Notes: generated from the sequence alone by a model not told the origin. Positions 1-9,256 are shown, counted from the stretch's first letter. The stretch is 64,000 nt of DNA from Novosphingobium sp. 9U (GCF_902506425.1 NZ_LR732504.1:310001-374000), one strand, 5' to 3'. Program-made: numbers and translations.

Positions 1-219
1 CGCAGTTGCCGTCGCCTGCTCGACCGGCGTCACCTCCGGGGGCGGAGGCGGCGTCTTCTCGATCGGGATGTTGGTGCCCTGCAGCACGGTCGTGAACTTC
101 TCGACGTATTCGACACCCAGTCCCGTTACCAGGCCATAAAGCGCCATGCCGTGCAGGCCCGCGACGGTTACAACCGCCAGGGTCTTGTTCCTGTTCGGCA
201 TCCTTTCAGCGTAAGCCAT
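1..219 (-). CDS. tonB: TonB-family energy transducer, N-terminal part (runs off the left edge)
   Basis: The 73 visible residues start MAYAERMPNRNK and contain one hydrophobic segment (about residues 13-35) followed by a proline-rich stretch with PPPPPEVTPVEQ. This is the usual start of TonB: a cytoplasmic tail, one inner-membrane anchor that meets ExbB/ExbD, and a stiff Pro-rich linker across the periplasm. The C-terminal domain that contacts outer-membrane receptors lies outside the window. The start ATG (219-217) is preceded by a GAGAGG ribosome site. TonB is inferred from architecture; another TonB-like anchor protein is possible. Confidence 0.8.
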   Translation of the reverse strand, partial: MAYAERMPNRNKTLAVVTVAGLHGMALYGLVTGLGVEYVEKFTTVLQGTNIPIEKTPPPPPEVTPVEQATATA

Positions 220-298
220 AAGGACATCCTCTCCATGTCGGGGCTTCTCAACTGCGGTTCGTCGCAGCGGAGCCTCGATCATGTAAGAAGCTACCACG

Positions 299-304
299 AT
301 TATA
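299..304 (-). promoter_or_regulatory. candidate -10 box upstream of tonB
   Basis: A perfect TATAAT reads leftward, about 80 bases before the tonB start, inside an A/T-rich stretch that stands out from the GC-rich surroundings. No convincing -35 box sits 16-18 bases upstream, so this is only a candidate. Confidence 0.3.
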
Positions 305-378
305 GAAAAGGCAAACAGCTTTTTACTAAGCAATACAAGCATGTACTTAAACCTGCTTACCATCACCTAGCTAAGTAC

Positions 379-1875
379 CTACCGCACTGCAGCAATCGCC
401 TTCTGTCGTCGGCGCTGGACCGAGCTGCCGAGACCGATTGCCTCGCGGTACTTGGCAACCGTGCGCCGCGCGAGATCGTAGCCCTGCGCCTTCAGCAGAT
501 CGACAAGCGCGTCGTCGGAAAGGATCGCCTTAGGCGCTTCGGCATCGATCAGCTTGCGGATGGCGGACTTCACCGCCTCGGCCGAAGCGCCCTCGCCGCC
601 AGCCGTCGAAATACCTGAGGTGAAAAAGTATTTTAGCTCGAACGTGCCCCGCGCGCAGTGCAGATACTTGGAAGACGTGACCCGGCTGACGGTGGATTCA
701 TGCATGCCGATCGCTTCTGCCACCGTCTTCAGGGTCAAAGGCTTCAGGTGCGAGACGCCGTTGCGGAAGAAGCCTTCCTGCTGCTTCACCAGTTCGCTCG
801 CGACCTTAAGGATGGTCTTCTGGCGTTGGTCCAGCGCCTTGATCAGCCAGTTCGCATCTGCGAGCTTCTCGGAGAGCCACCCGCGTGAAGCCTTGTCGCC
901 GCAGCTGCCTTTCAGCTCCACGTAGTAGCTGCGGTTGACGATCAGCTTGGGCAAAGTCGCCTCATTGAGCGCGATTCGCCAGCCGCCATCGCTTGCCGGC
1001 TCGATCAGGATGTCGGGCGTCACTGCGCCGCCGCTCTCGCCGCCATAGCGCAGGCCGGGCTTGGGATCGTAGCCGCGCAGCTCGGCCAGCATGTCGGCGA
1101 AGTCTTCCTCGTCGACACCGCACATCTTGCGCAGGCGGGCGAACTCGCCGCGCGCGACCAGGTCGAGGTTGTCGATCAGCCGCGCCATGCACGGATCGTA
1201 GCGGTCCGCCTCGCGCGCTTGCAGCGCCACGCATTCGGACAAGTTGCGTGCGCCGACGCCAGTGGGGTCTAGCGCCTGCACGGCGGCAAGCGCCTCTTCC
1301 CCATCGGCAAGCGGCACGGCCAGGTCCTCGCAGACCTCGCGCAAGGGCACCGGCAGGTAGCCGGCATCGTCGAGCAAACCGATCAGATAGCGCGCGATGC
1401 CTGCCACATGCGGATCTGGAGCGACGAGGCCGATCTGCGCCTCAAGGTGCTCGACCAGCGTCTCGCCCAAGGCACCGCGCTCGTCGATGCCGGGCCCCTC
1501 CTCGCCGCCGCCGAGCCGCAGCTCGCTGCTCCAGGATGTATCGAGGCCGTCGCCGGTGTCACGCTCGGGCGCGGCCGCGGCAGGATCGATGTCGAGCGGG
1601 CGGTCGTCGGCGGCTCGGCCCTCGCCGATCAACTGGTCGACGCGCGAGCTTTCCAGGCTGGTCGCGCGGGGGTCCGGCAGTTCCGACGCGTCGCCGATCG
1701 CAGGCTCTGCCGGCGCGGCACCGACGTCGAGCAAGGGATTGGCCGCCAGCGCATCGCCGATGAAGGTCTCGATCTCGAGATTGGACAGCGCCAGCAGCTT
1801 GATCGCCTGCTGCAGCTGCGGCGTCATCACCAGCGACTGGCTCTGCCTGAGATCGAGGCGTGGCCCCAGCCCCAT
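379..1875 (-). CDS. rpoN: RNA polymerase sigma-54 factor RpoN
   Basis: 498 residues with full sigma-54 layout. The glutamine/leucine-rich activator-contact region I is at residues 7-39 (RQSQSLVMTPQLQQAIKLL). An acidic region II, the core-binding domain, a helix-turn-helix near residues 380-422 and the diagnostic RpoN box ARRTVAKYRE (about 469-478) follow. It directs RNA polymerase to -24/-12 promoters and needs an AAA+ activator. The gene lies 56 bases downstream of lptB on the same strand, the usual lptB-rpoN order in proteobacteria. Length is typical, and nothing looks broken. Confidence 0.97.
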   Translation of the reverse strand: MGLGPRLDLRQSQSLVMTPQLQQAIKLLALSNLEIETFIGDALAANPLLDVGAAPAEPAIGDASELPDPRATSLESSRVDQLIGEGRAADDRPLDIDPAAAAPERDTGDGLDTSWSSELRLGGGEEGPGIDERGALGETLVEHLEAQIGLVAPDPHVAGIARYLIGLLDDAGYLPVPLREVCEDLAVPLADGEEALAAVQALDPTGVGARNLSECVALQAREADRYDPCMARLIDNLDLVARGEFARLRKMCGVDEEDFADMLAELRGYDPKPGLRYGGESGGAVTPDILIEPASDGGWRIALNEATLPKLIVNRSYYVELKGSCGDKASRGWLSEKLADANWLIKALDQRQKTILKVASELVKQQEGFFRNGVSHLKPLTLKTVAEAIGMHESTVSRVTSSKYLHCARGTFELKYFFTSGISTAGGEGASAEAVKSAIRKLIDAEAPKAILSDDALVDLLKAQGYDLARRTVAKYREAIGLGSSVQRRRQKAIAAVR

Positions 1876-1931
1876 CGCTTAGCTGCCCGTGGCAGGACTC
1901 ACAGCGTGAAGCCCTCGCCCTGCCAATGGAT

Positions 1932-2723
1932 TCACAAGGTGAATCCTTCACCGAGATACAACCGTCGCACGTTCTCGTCGGCGACCAGCGCTTCGGGGCT
2001 GCCCGCGAAGAGCACCTGGCCGCCATAGATGATGCAGGCCCGGTCGACGATGTCGAGCGTTTCGCGCACGTTGTGATCGGTGATGAGAACGCCGATGCCG
2101 CGCGTCTTCAGGTCCTTCACCAAGTCGCGGATGTCGGAAATCGAAAGCGGATCGATGCCGGCGAACGGCTCGTCCAGCAGCATGATCGACGGCTTGGCCG
2201 CCAAAGCGCGCGCGATTTCGCAGCGGCGGCGCTCGCCACCCGAGAGCGCCATCGCGGGACTGGAGCGCAAGCGGGTAAGCCCGAATTCCTCCAGCAACCG
2301 CTCCAGCTCGGACGCGCGCAGGGCCTTGTCGGGCTCGACCAGCTCGAGCACCGCGTTGATGTTCTGCTCGACGGTCATGCCGCGGAAGATCGAGGTTTCC
2401 TGCGGCAGGTAGCCGAGCCCCAGGATCGCGCGCCGGTACATCGGCAGGCGGGTGACATCGACGCCATCCATAAGGATGCGGCCCGAATCGGGCTTCACCA
2501 AGCCCATGATCGAATAGAAGCAGGTGGTCTTGCCGGCACCGTTGGGTCCGAGCAGGCCCAGCACCTCGCCCTTCGCCACGGATAGCGAGATATCGGTCAG
2601 CACCGCCCGCTTGTCGTAGCTCTTGGCAATCGAGATCACCTCCAGGCCGCCGTGCAGAGCCAAGGCCTCGGTATCGATGGCGTCGGGCGGCGCGTCACGC
2701 GTCGTGGAGGCAGTGTCGGTCAT
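1932..2723 (-). CDS. lptB: LPS export ABC transporter ATP-binding protein LptB
   Basis: 263 residues from ATG at 2723. The ABC ATPase has Walker A GPNGAGKTT (59-67), a Q-loop at LPQETS, signature LSGGE (160-164), Walker B IMLLDEP (180-186) and switch H217 in ITDHN. It is the cytoplasmic motor of the LptB2FG complex that extracts lipopolysaccharide from the inner membrane. The open frame extends upstream, but the ATG at 2723 gives the normal family N-terminus. rpoN follows. Unusually, lptC and lptA are not upstream; a small membrane protein is transcribed divergently instead. Confidence 0.95.
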   Translation of the reverse strand: MTDTASTTRDAPPDAIDTEALALHGGLEVISIAKSYDKRAVLTDISLSVAKGEVLGLLGPNGAGKTTCFYSIMGLVKPDSGRILMDGVDVTRLPMYRRAILGLGYLPQETSIFRGMTVEQNINAVLELVEPDKALRASELERLLEEFGLTRLRSSPAMALSGGERRRCEIARALAAKPSIMLLDEPFAGIDPLSISDIRDLVKDLKTRGIGVLITDHNVRETLDIVDRACIIYGGQVLFAGSPEALVADENVRRLYLGEGFTL

Positions 2724-2952
2724 TGCCGTGCGGTTTACGCAGTGCTCGGAAGGCAGGCAAGGCGGCTTTTGTCGGCCTTGAACCGGAGTGGCAGAATTCG
2801 TGCATGGGAAGCAAGGAGCGCGGCTGACGTCTTCGTCCCATAGCAAGCACTCGGCCCGATGCGGTTGCATTTGTCGTCAACCCGCTTGCTCAAATCGCAA
2901 GACGGTGATCTAGTAAGCCTGAAGATCGTGCCGAGCGAGAAGAGGACGCCGG

Positions 2953-3339
2953 ATGGACAAAGCCACGCAGCGCAGTGCCGCCTTGCCGCACGCACGGTCC
3001 GATGTCCGCGTCGACTGGCGCCGCCGGATGAGCGATCACATCGCCTACGCGCTGCTGGTCTATACCGCGCTCCAGATCTTCGTGACCATCGGCGCTCTCA
3101 AGGCGCACGGCGGTTCGTTGCTGCCCTACCTCGCGCTCATCATCCTGGTCGTCGCGATCATCCCTGCCTGCCGCCGTTTCGAAGCGCGCTGGAACCGCCT
3201 GGATGACGAACAGGCGCACGATCCCGCGCTCGCGCCGCATTACCGTCGCGACCGCTTCGCACTGTGGCTGCTGGCGATCGGCCTACCCTTCGCGCTCACC
3301 GCGGTCTTCAAGGGCCTGGCGATTGTCTTCGCACGCTGA
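2953..3339 (+). CDS. small two- or three-helix membrane protein, function unknown
   Basis: 128 residues. Hydrophobic segments lie around residues 30-47, 56-74 and 103-124, separated by a charged loop (CRRFEARWNRLDDEQAHD). The start ATG has GAGAAGAGG upstream. I recognise no catalytic motif; it resembles small uncharacterised inner-membrane proteins of sphingomonads. It is divergent from lptB with a 229-base gap that must hold both promoters. It stands alone, with pmbA starting 97 bases later. Confidence 0.7.
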   Translation: MDKATQRSAALPHARSDVRVDWRRRMSDHIAYALLVYTALQIFVTIGALKAHGGSLLPYLALIILVVAIIPACRRFEARWNRLDDEQAHDPALAPHYRRDRFALWLLAIGLPFALTAVFKGLAIVFAR

Positions 3340-3436
3340 TGCCCGCACTTTAGCCAAGCGATTGCCCTGACCCGCTTGCATCCCTAGTTCGGCCTCCAGG
3401 CCAGGCGAACGCCTGCGCCCAGGAGACCTGTCGACA

Positions 3437-4783
3437 ATGCTGAGCCCGCAAGAAGCCACCGACCGCGCTGCCGATCTCATTGCACGCGCCCGGCAAGCAG
3501 GCGCGGACGCAGCCGATGCCGTCTACTCCGCCAACGCGTCCGAAGGCATCCAGGTCCGCTTGGGCAAGCTCGAGGACGTCGAGCGCTCGGAGGGCGAGCA
3601 CATGGGCTTGCGCGTCTTCATCGGCCAGCGTTCGGCCAGCATCGGCTCGTCCGACCTCAGCCCCGCCGCACTCGACGAACTGGCCGAGCGTGCGGTGGCG
3701 ATGGCGCGCGCCGCGCCCGAGGATCGCTTCGCCGGCCTCGCCCCCGCCGAAATTCTGACCCATGCGCCGTTCGCCGACTTCGACCTCTACGATCCCGCAG
3801 ACCCCGGCGCCGAGGCCTTGCGCGCCGCTGCCGAGGAAGCCGAGGATGCAGCCCGGGCGATCGAAGGCGTCACCAACTCCGACGGTGCCAGCGCCAGCGC
3901 CGGCTTCAGCGTCTTCGCGCTGGCCACCAGCCACGGTTTTGCCGGCGGCTATCGCGGATCGAGCCATTCGGTCAACGCGAGCATGGTCGCGGGTGACGGT
4001 GCGGACAAGCAGCGCGACTCGAACTGGCGCCACACCCGTCACCGCAGCGACCTGCCTTCACCCGCCGAGATCGGCGCGCTGGCCGGCACCCGCGCGGTGC
4101 AGCGGCTGCGTCCGGGCAAGCTGCGCAGCGGCCCGATGCCCGTCGTGTTCGACCCGAGGGTGTCGAGCGGCATCATCGGCCACCTGATCTCAGCCATGTC
4201 GGGCAGCGCCATCGCGCGGCGCAGCAGCTTCCTGCTCGACAAGCGCGACGCACAGTTGTTCGATCCGTCGCTGCGCCTGGCGGAGAACCCGCATACCCCG
4301 CGCGGCACCCGCTCGCGCCCCTTCGACGGCGAGGGCTTGCCGACCACGCCGCGCAACCTCGTCGAGGATGGGCGCATCACCGGCTGGCTGATGGACAGCG
4401 CGTCGGCCCGCCAACTGGGCGAGAGCCCGACCGGCCACGCCGCGCGCGGCGGCGGCGGTGCTCCGGGCGTGACGGTTGGCAACGTCCATCTCGAACCGGG
4501 CGAGCTGTCGGTGGAGGAACTGATCGCCGACATCACGGAAGGCGTGCTCGTGACCGAACTGATCGGCCAGGGCGTCAACGGCGTCACCGGCGACTACAGT
4601 CGCGGCGCGAACGGACTGCGTATCGTGAACGGCCAGATCGCCGGCCCCGTCGCCGAATTCACCGTCGCCGGCAACCTCCTCGCCATGTTCGCGCAGATGA
4701 AGCCTGCCAACGATCTGGAATGGCACCGCCCGATCAACGTACCGACCTTGCGCATCGACGGCATGACGGTAGCGGGAGACTAG
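3437..4783 (+). CDS. pmbA: PmbA/TldE-type subunit of the TldD-PmbA metalloprotease
   Basis: 448 residues, the usual family length. The N-terminal domain (SEGIQVRLGKLEDVERSEG) and the C-terminal domain with GGGGAPGVTVGNVHLEPG and LIGQGVNGVTGDYSRGANG match the TldD/PmbA fold. There is no HExxxH zinc motif, which identifies it as the non-catalytic PmbA (TldE) partner rather than TldD. In known systems the TldD-TldE pair degrades unfolded peptides and matures microcins. TldD is not in this window. The ATG has AGGAGA nine bases upstream. It converges on the HNH gene with an 11-base gap. Confidence 0.92.
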   Translation: MLSPQEATDRAADLIARARQAGADAADAVYSANASEGIQVRLGKLEDVERSEGEHMGLRVFIGQRSASIGSSDLSPAALDELAERAVAMARAAPEDRFAGLAPAEILTHAPFADFDLYDPADPGAEALRAAAEEAEDAARAIEGVTNSDGASASAGFSVFALATSHGFAGGYRGSSHSVNASMVAGDGADKQRDSNWRHTRHRSDLPSPAEIGALAGTRAVQRLRPGKLRSGPMPVVFDPRVSSGIIGHLISAMSGSAIARRSSFLLDKRDAQLFDPSLRLAENPHTPRGTRSRPFDGEGLPTTPRNLVEDGRITGWLMDSASARQLGESPTGHAARGGGGAPGVTVGNVHLEPGELSVEELIADITEGVLVTELIGQGVNGVTGDYSRGANGLRIVNGQIAGPVAEFTVAGNLLAMFAQMKPANDLEWHRPINVPTLRIDGMTVAGD

Positions 4784-4794
4784 CGGCGGTCCTT

Positions 4795-5952
4795 TCATCC
4801 TCGGAACACGTGCTCGCGATGCCAGGCGAGGCAACGAGGATCGGGCCGCCATTCCGGATTGACCGGAAGTCTCGCTTGGCGATCCGGAAAGATCAACGCT
4901 GCGAGGCGCGCCCTGTCCTCTAGGTGGTCGGAGAAGAGGATCCTTCCGGTATCGCTCATCGACAACAAGCCCGTGTCGAAAAGCCAATGCATCGAGGATG
5001 AGAGCCCGAGAACGTTCCAAATTTCGTTGGGGCCGTTAGCTTCGACGCTCCGAACGTGAGCAACCTGCACTTCCGCTGCGCCGCCGGCGACACCCCAGCG
5101 CAAGCCGGTGAAGGCGCATGTGCGATTATAGGCATGCAACATGACCTGCCTCAACCTTCCATCCCGGCGCGGCCGGCTTACGATCTCGGCTGCGCGTTCG
5201 ACCCGGCCGTCCCAGTCTTCACGATCACCACGCATCCGGTAATCGGGTGCAGACCTGGGTTGCACAAAGGTCAGATCGCCCTGCGCCTGGCCAAGGCTGT
5301 CGATCCGGCGGTAGTCATCCTCGCTGATCGGCCTGACCGGCTCCAACGCGCGTGCGGTGTTGAGCCGCCCCGAACCATAGTCGAGCCCTCGCTCGACGGG
5401 TCGTTGATCGCGGCGATATGGGACTACGGCCAAGAAAGTGCGAAAACTGCCGCTCTCCAGAAGCGCCATGTGCACATCGCCGACTATGCTTTCCGGTACG
5501 ATCTTCAGCACCTTGGCCGTTGCGAAGTAAGCGCCGGGTTGCTTCCTGTCGCAGTGCTGGAAGATGATCCAGTTACCGACCAATTCGCCCATCTGGTCCA
5601 ACCAGAGTGCGTCGAAGCGGTACCATTGCTTGAGGTTGTCCTGCGCCACGGCTTGTGGGTCCACCAGCAGCACGCCCTTACGACTGACACCGGCACCGTT
5701 CGCCCAATCCATGTCGCGCAGCCGGAACGAGCCACGATCGAGACGCTCGAGCATTCCCACGTCATGCAAGCGCTTGAGTTCCAGCGCCAGGCGCCGTCGC
5801 GCCGCAAGGCTGCGCGAGCGGGTCTGAGCAAGGATGATGTTCAGCTGGTTATCCGCCAGAGCCTGCCGGGTGAACACGGCACTTCCGGTGCGCCTGACAT
5901 ACCTGCGAACAGCGTCTTCGACCGCTTGTGACCAGGTACGCCGCGCAGCCAT
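4795..5952 (-). CDS. solitary HNH endonuclease with N-terminal winged-helix-like region
   Basis: 385 residues from ATG at 5952. Residues about 5-80 read like a winged helix (LELKRLHDVGMLERLDRGSFRL). The middle (YFATAKVLKIVPES, then FRTFLAVVP) resembles the front domain of COG3440-type restriction endonucleases and might recognise DNA or modified bases (inference). Near the C-terminus is an HNH_2-type nuclease: C279 in CAFTGLR, H299 in AHV, N313 in WNVLGL and H322 in MHWLFDTG. No methyltransferase or partner gene is adjacent, so it is not a standard type II system. No Shine-Dalgarno sequence precedes the ATG, and a promoter-like sequence suggests a leaderless transcript. Confidence 0.8.
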   Translation of the reverse strand: MAARRTWSQAVEDAVRRYVRRTGSAVFTRQALADNQLNIILAQTRSRSLAARRRLALELKRLHDVGMLERLDRGSFRLRDMDWANGAGVSRKGVLLVDPQAVAQDNLKQWYRFDALWLDQMGELVGNWIIFQHCDRKQPGAYFATAKVLKIVPESIVGDVHMALLESGSFRTFLAVVPYRRDQRPVERGLDYGSGRLNTARALEPVRPISEDDYRRIDSLGQAQGDLTFVQPRSAPDYRMRGDREDWDGRVERAAEIVSRPRRDGRLRQVMLHAYNRTCAFTGLRWGVAGGAAEVQVAHVRSVEANGPNEIWNVLGLSSSMHWLFDTGLLSMSDTGRILFSDHLEDRARLAALIFPDRQARLPVNPEWRPDPRCLAWHREHVFRG

Positions 5953-5991
5953 ACGCCAAAGCGTATACGTGTAAGTGCGTATGCAGCACAA
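5951..5991 (-). promoter_or_regulatory. candidate promoter and palindromic operator over the HNH start codon
   Basis: A perfect inverted repeat ATACGC-CAAA-GCGTAT (5951-5966) overlaps the first bases of the HNH gene. A further GCGTAT copy lies at 5977-5982, spaced 16 bases from the one at 5961. On the minus strand TTGTGC (5991-5986), an 18-base spacer and TATACG (5967-5962) form a plausible sigma-70 promoter whose transcript would begin close to the ATG. A protein bound to the palindrome would block transcription. The binding protein is unknown; self-binding by the winged helix is a guess. Confidence 0.45.
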
Positions 5992-6073
5992 GCATCGGTG
6001 ACTGGGCCTTTCTCGATGTAAGGGCTTTTGCGCAGGCCATCGCGGCACCCTACTTGCGAGATCCGATCCGTCG

Positions 6074-7420
6074 ATGACCACACCTGCTCCTGCGAATGGC
6101 TCCATCGCCGCCAAGTCGTTGTGGACGATCGGCACTTACGTCGGCTCGGCGGGTATCCGGTTCGGCAGCAATGTCGTGCTATCGCGGCTGCTGGGGCCTG
6201 AGATCCTGGGAGTGGTGGTGATCGCGCAGGCGGTGCGTACCGGTTGCGACCTGCTGACCGATCTAGGCCCTGAGCAGAACGTGGTCCACAGCCCGCATGG
6301 CGAGGACGAGCGGTTCCTCAACACCGTGTGGACGCTGCAGGTGCTGCGCGGGTTGCTGGTGTCGCTGGCGTGCCTGGCGCTCTCGCCGGTGCTGGCGCAC
6401 TTCTATCGGATCGATGTCGGCGTGCTGATGGTGGTCAGTGCCGCGCCGCTGCTGAACTCGTTCATGTCGACCTCGATCTTCAGCGCCGCCAAGCGCATGG
6501 ACGTGAAGGCGCGCAACATGCTCGAGCTGGTGGCAGAGGTCGTCGGCCTGGCGATCAACCTGGGGCTAGCCCTCAGCCTGCGTTCCGTCTGGGCGCCGAT
6601 CCTGGGGATCGTCCTGTCGATCGCGGCGCGTTCGGCGCTGACGTACTGGCTGCCCCATCCGCGCCATCGCTTCCTCATCGATCGCGCGCATGCTGCGCAG
6701 ATCCTGGGGTTCAGCAAGTGGATCATGCTGTCGTCGGTGTCGTTCTATGCCGCGATCTTTGCCGATCGGCTCTACCTTGGCCGCGTGGTCTCGCTGGCGA
6801 CGCTCGGCGTCTACGGGCTCGCGAGATCGGTCTCGGAACTCCCCGCGACGGTGGCGGGGCGCCTGGCGTTCCAGATCGTCTTCCCCTTCGTCGCGCAGCA
6901 CGGCGATGCGTTCGGCACTGCCACGCCGGCCCGCAAGGAGCTGGGGCGGATGCGGGGGCTGTTCCTGCTGCTGGTGCTCGCCGGCATCGCCACGGTCATG
7001 GCCTGGTCCGACTGGGCAGTGCGGTTGGTCTATGGCCATCGCTACATCGAAGCGGGATGGATGGTGAGCTTGCTGCTGGTGGGCGGCTGGATCTCGGTGC
7101 TGTGCTCGCTCAACGAAGCGACGGTGTTCGGGCGAGGAGCGCCGCGCAACGTCGGGTTCGCAAACCTGCTGCGCTTCGGAACGATGGCGGCGGTGCTGCC
7201 GATCGGCTTTCACACGGCCGGCCTGCCCGGCGCACTGCTGGCGCTGCCGGCAAGCGAGCTGATGCGCTACTTCATCCTGCTCAAGGCGCAGCGCAGGCTA
7301 CGCACCACGTTCGTCGCGCAGGACGTGGCGTTCAGTCTCACCTTGCTCGGCGTGTTCGGAGCCTGGGTCCTGCTACGCCTGGCGATGGGCCTCGGCGAAC
7401 CCTGGCAGCTGATGAGCTGA
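6074..7420 (+). CDS. polysaccharide/oligosaccharide flippase (Wzx/PST family)
   Basis: 448 residues, very hydrophobic, with about 12 predicted membrane segments. The start (SLWTIGTYVGSAGIRFGSNVVLSRLLGPEILGV) is the usual first helix pair of PST/MOP-family exporters. The N-terminal fold continues with TDLGPEQNVV and a loop before RFLNTVWTLQVLR. Such proteins flip lipid-linked sugar repeat units across the inner membrane for exopolysaccharide or O-antigen. The gene converges on a family 4 glycosyltransferase that ends two bases away, supporting a polysaccharide role. No polymerase is nearby, so the product is not known. Confidence 0.85.
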   Translation: MTTPAPANGSIAAKSLWTIGTYVGSAGIRFGSNVVLSRLLGPEILGVVVIAQAVRTGCDLLTDLGPEQNVVHSPHGEDERFLNTVWTLQVLRGLLVSLACLALSPVLAHFYRIDVGVLMVVSAAPLLNSFMSTSIFSAAKRMDVKARNMLELVAEVVGLAINLGLALSLRSVWAPILGIVLSIAARSALTYWLPHPRHRFLIDRAHAAQILGFSKWIMLSSVSFYAAIFADRLYLGRVVSLATLGVYGLARSVSELPATVAGRLAFQIVFPFVAQHGDAFGTATPARKELGRMRGLFLLLVLAGIATVMAWSDWAVRLVYGHRYIEAGWMVSLLLVGGWISVLCSLNEATVFGRGAPRNVGFANLLRFGTMAAVLPIGFHTAGLPGALLALPASELMRYFILLKAQRRLRTTFVAQDVAFSLTLLGVFGAWVLLRLAMGLGEPWQLMS

Positions 7421-7422
7421 GC

Positions 7423-8630
7423 TCAGGCGCGCTTCATCAGTTCGGCTCGGTGCGCATAGACCGTGTCCTCGTTGTAGAGCGTGCCGCTGGCGGCCGCCTG
7501 GCCGATGAGTTCGGCCAGCGTGGCGCGGTCCCGATGCAAGCGGACGACCTGCGCCGCTAGAGCGGCCACGTCGTTCTGCGGTGCGAACACTCCGCCGCCC
7601 TGCCGCGCGACGAGGTCGCGAGGGTAGGCGCTGTCGTAGCCTACGATGGGACAGCCGCAGACCAGCGCCTCGATCAGGCAGCGCGCCGATTCGGGCGTTT
7701 TGTGACAGAACAGCAGGAGATCGCTCTGCTTCAGCCGCGCGAGCAGCAGCTCGCGGCGATCCTCGAACCCGGGCAGCTCTACGCTCGCGCCGAGACCCAG
7801 CGCGGCGACCCGCTCGCGGATGGCGGGCAGGTCAGGCCCATCGCCGATCCAGGTCGCGCGGAAGGGCACGCCATCCTGATGCAGCCGCTGCAGCGTCTCG
7901 ATCCAGTCGAACGGACCTTTCATGGCCGTGGCGCGGCCAAGATAGACGATGTCGAGGGGCGCTCCGTTGCGCGCCCGCGCCTGCTTCGCCTCGACCATGG
8001 TGGGGGCGATCTGCTCGTCGGCACTTGTGTGGATGTCGTACGTGCAGTGCGGATCGGGGGCGAAACGGGCGTAAGCTTCGAACGTGTCGCCGCCCTGCAG
8101 CAGCGCCACGTGCTGTGTTGCAGCGCGTGCCGGATACCCCAGTGACCAACGGGCACGATCGCCTCCACCATGGCGCGCCGGCGCCATCCTTGTGCAAGCT
8201 GGCGCAGGATCGGCGCCTCGACCCGGTCAATCCAGGCGGAATAGCGCCGCTTCTGCCGGATCGCTTCGAGCGCCGCCACGAACGGCCAGTCACCGATCAC
8301 CATGCCCAGCGTGAAGCACAAGTGGCGGTGTGCGGCGATCGCCTGGCGCAGTTCGCGGCGTACCCCGCGCCAGGCGCGCGCCATGGCGGCAGCACCGTAG
8401 CCGTTCGGCAAGGCGCGGATGGTCGCGCGCTCGCCCATGAGACCGGTGTTTGTGTCGACCCAGGCGGAGGAACTCGCCCCTTCGGTGAGGATGCCGTAGA
8501 AGGTGACCATGTCGAAGTGGCGGCACCACTGCTCGATCCCGGCGGCGGTCTGGTCGTCGATCTGCAGGCCGTTTGCGCCCTGCCGCACATGGACGTGGGT
8601 GACGAGCAGCAGCGATGCCTGTTCCTGCAC
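7423..8630 (-). pseudogene. GT4-family glycosyltransferase split by a single-base frameshift
   Basis: Two overlapping frames together make a GT-B enzyme of about 402 residues. The N-terminal half (MQEQASLLLVTHVHVRQGANGLQ to MVEAIVPVGHW) starts at 8630. The C-terminal half holds the Glycos_transf_1 signatures LDIVYLGRATAMKGP, TWIGDGPDLPAI, LPGFEDR and SARCLIEALVCGCPIVG, and ends at 7423. The frame changes around 8130-8145. One extra G in the four-base run at 8137-8140 (C on the plus strand) would join the halves as GHW-GYPARAATQ. It may be a true mutation, phase variation or a sequencing error. It would transfer a sugar onto a surface glycan, beside the flippase. Confidence 0.8.
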
Positions 8631-8881
8631 GCGATCTCACCCCCGCAAACACCCTGAGGCGCGTGTCGCAGCTTCGCTCCTGGTACGCCAGTGCGAATCG
8701 GCGTGCCCGTTCCTCCGCTCGGCTGGCGTTCAGGTTGTGCTGCTAGGATCGAGCACCACGTGATACATTCGTCGTCCTGACGCGTCGGCTCGTCGAGTCC
8801 CTCCGGGGACTTGCCGCCAACCTGCAACCGGCAAGCCGCGCGCGGCATTCACCGGACGACACGCCATAAGGAAGAACCCGA

Positions 8882-9256
8882 ATGATCAGGATCCTGGCTT
8901 TAGGCGCCGCACTTGCCCTCGCCACCCCCACTCTGGCGCAGAGCACGGGGGACGACGCCGCCGATGACGCCGCCTTCAACAACCCGAACGTGATGACCGT
9001 GCGCAACGTCACCCGCACCGAAATGGCGCACGGGCTCCAGATCTTCGATGCAGGCGGCAAGCCGGTCGGAACGGTAGAGCGGATGTCGGGCAACGACGTG
9101 ATCGTCACCAGCGGCACGCGCGAGATCACCGTGCCGATCACCGACTTCTTTGCCTACAACCAGCACGGCAAGGATTACTTTGCGACGCGCACGCCCAAGG
9201 CCGTGCTGGAAGCGCAGTCCTCCACCTCGGGCACCAAGCCGCTGGCGTTGCGATAG
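8882..9256 (+). CDS. small exported protein with PRC-barrel-like segment, function unknown
   Basis: 124 residues with a cleavable signal peptide (MIRILALGAALALATPTLAQ, cut after about residue 20). The rest (HGLQIFDAGGKPVGTVERMSGNDVIVTSGTREITVPITDFF) resembles a PRC-barrel-like beta fold: a property and its potential, then a strand-rich body. It should be periplasmic. A strong AGGAAG ribosome site precedes the ATG. The next small gene begins four bases after its stop, so the two are probably co-transcribed. I do not know its function. Confidence 0.75.
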   Translation: MIRILALGAALALATPTLAQSTGDDAADDAAFNNPNVMTVRNVTRTEMAHGLQIFDAGGKPVGTVERMSGNDVIVTSGTREITVPITDFFAYNQHGKDYFATRTPKAVLEAQSSTSGTKPLALR

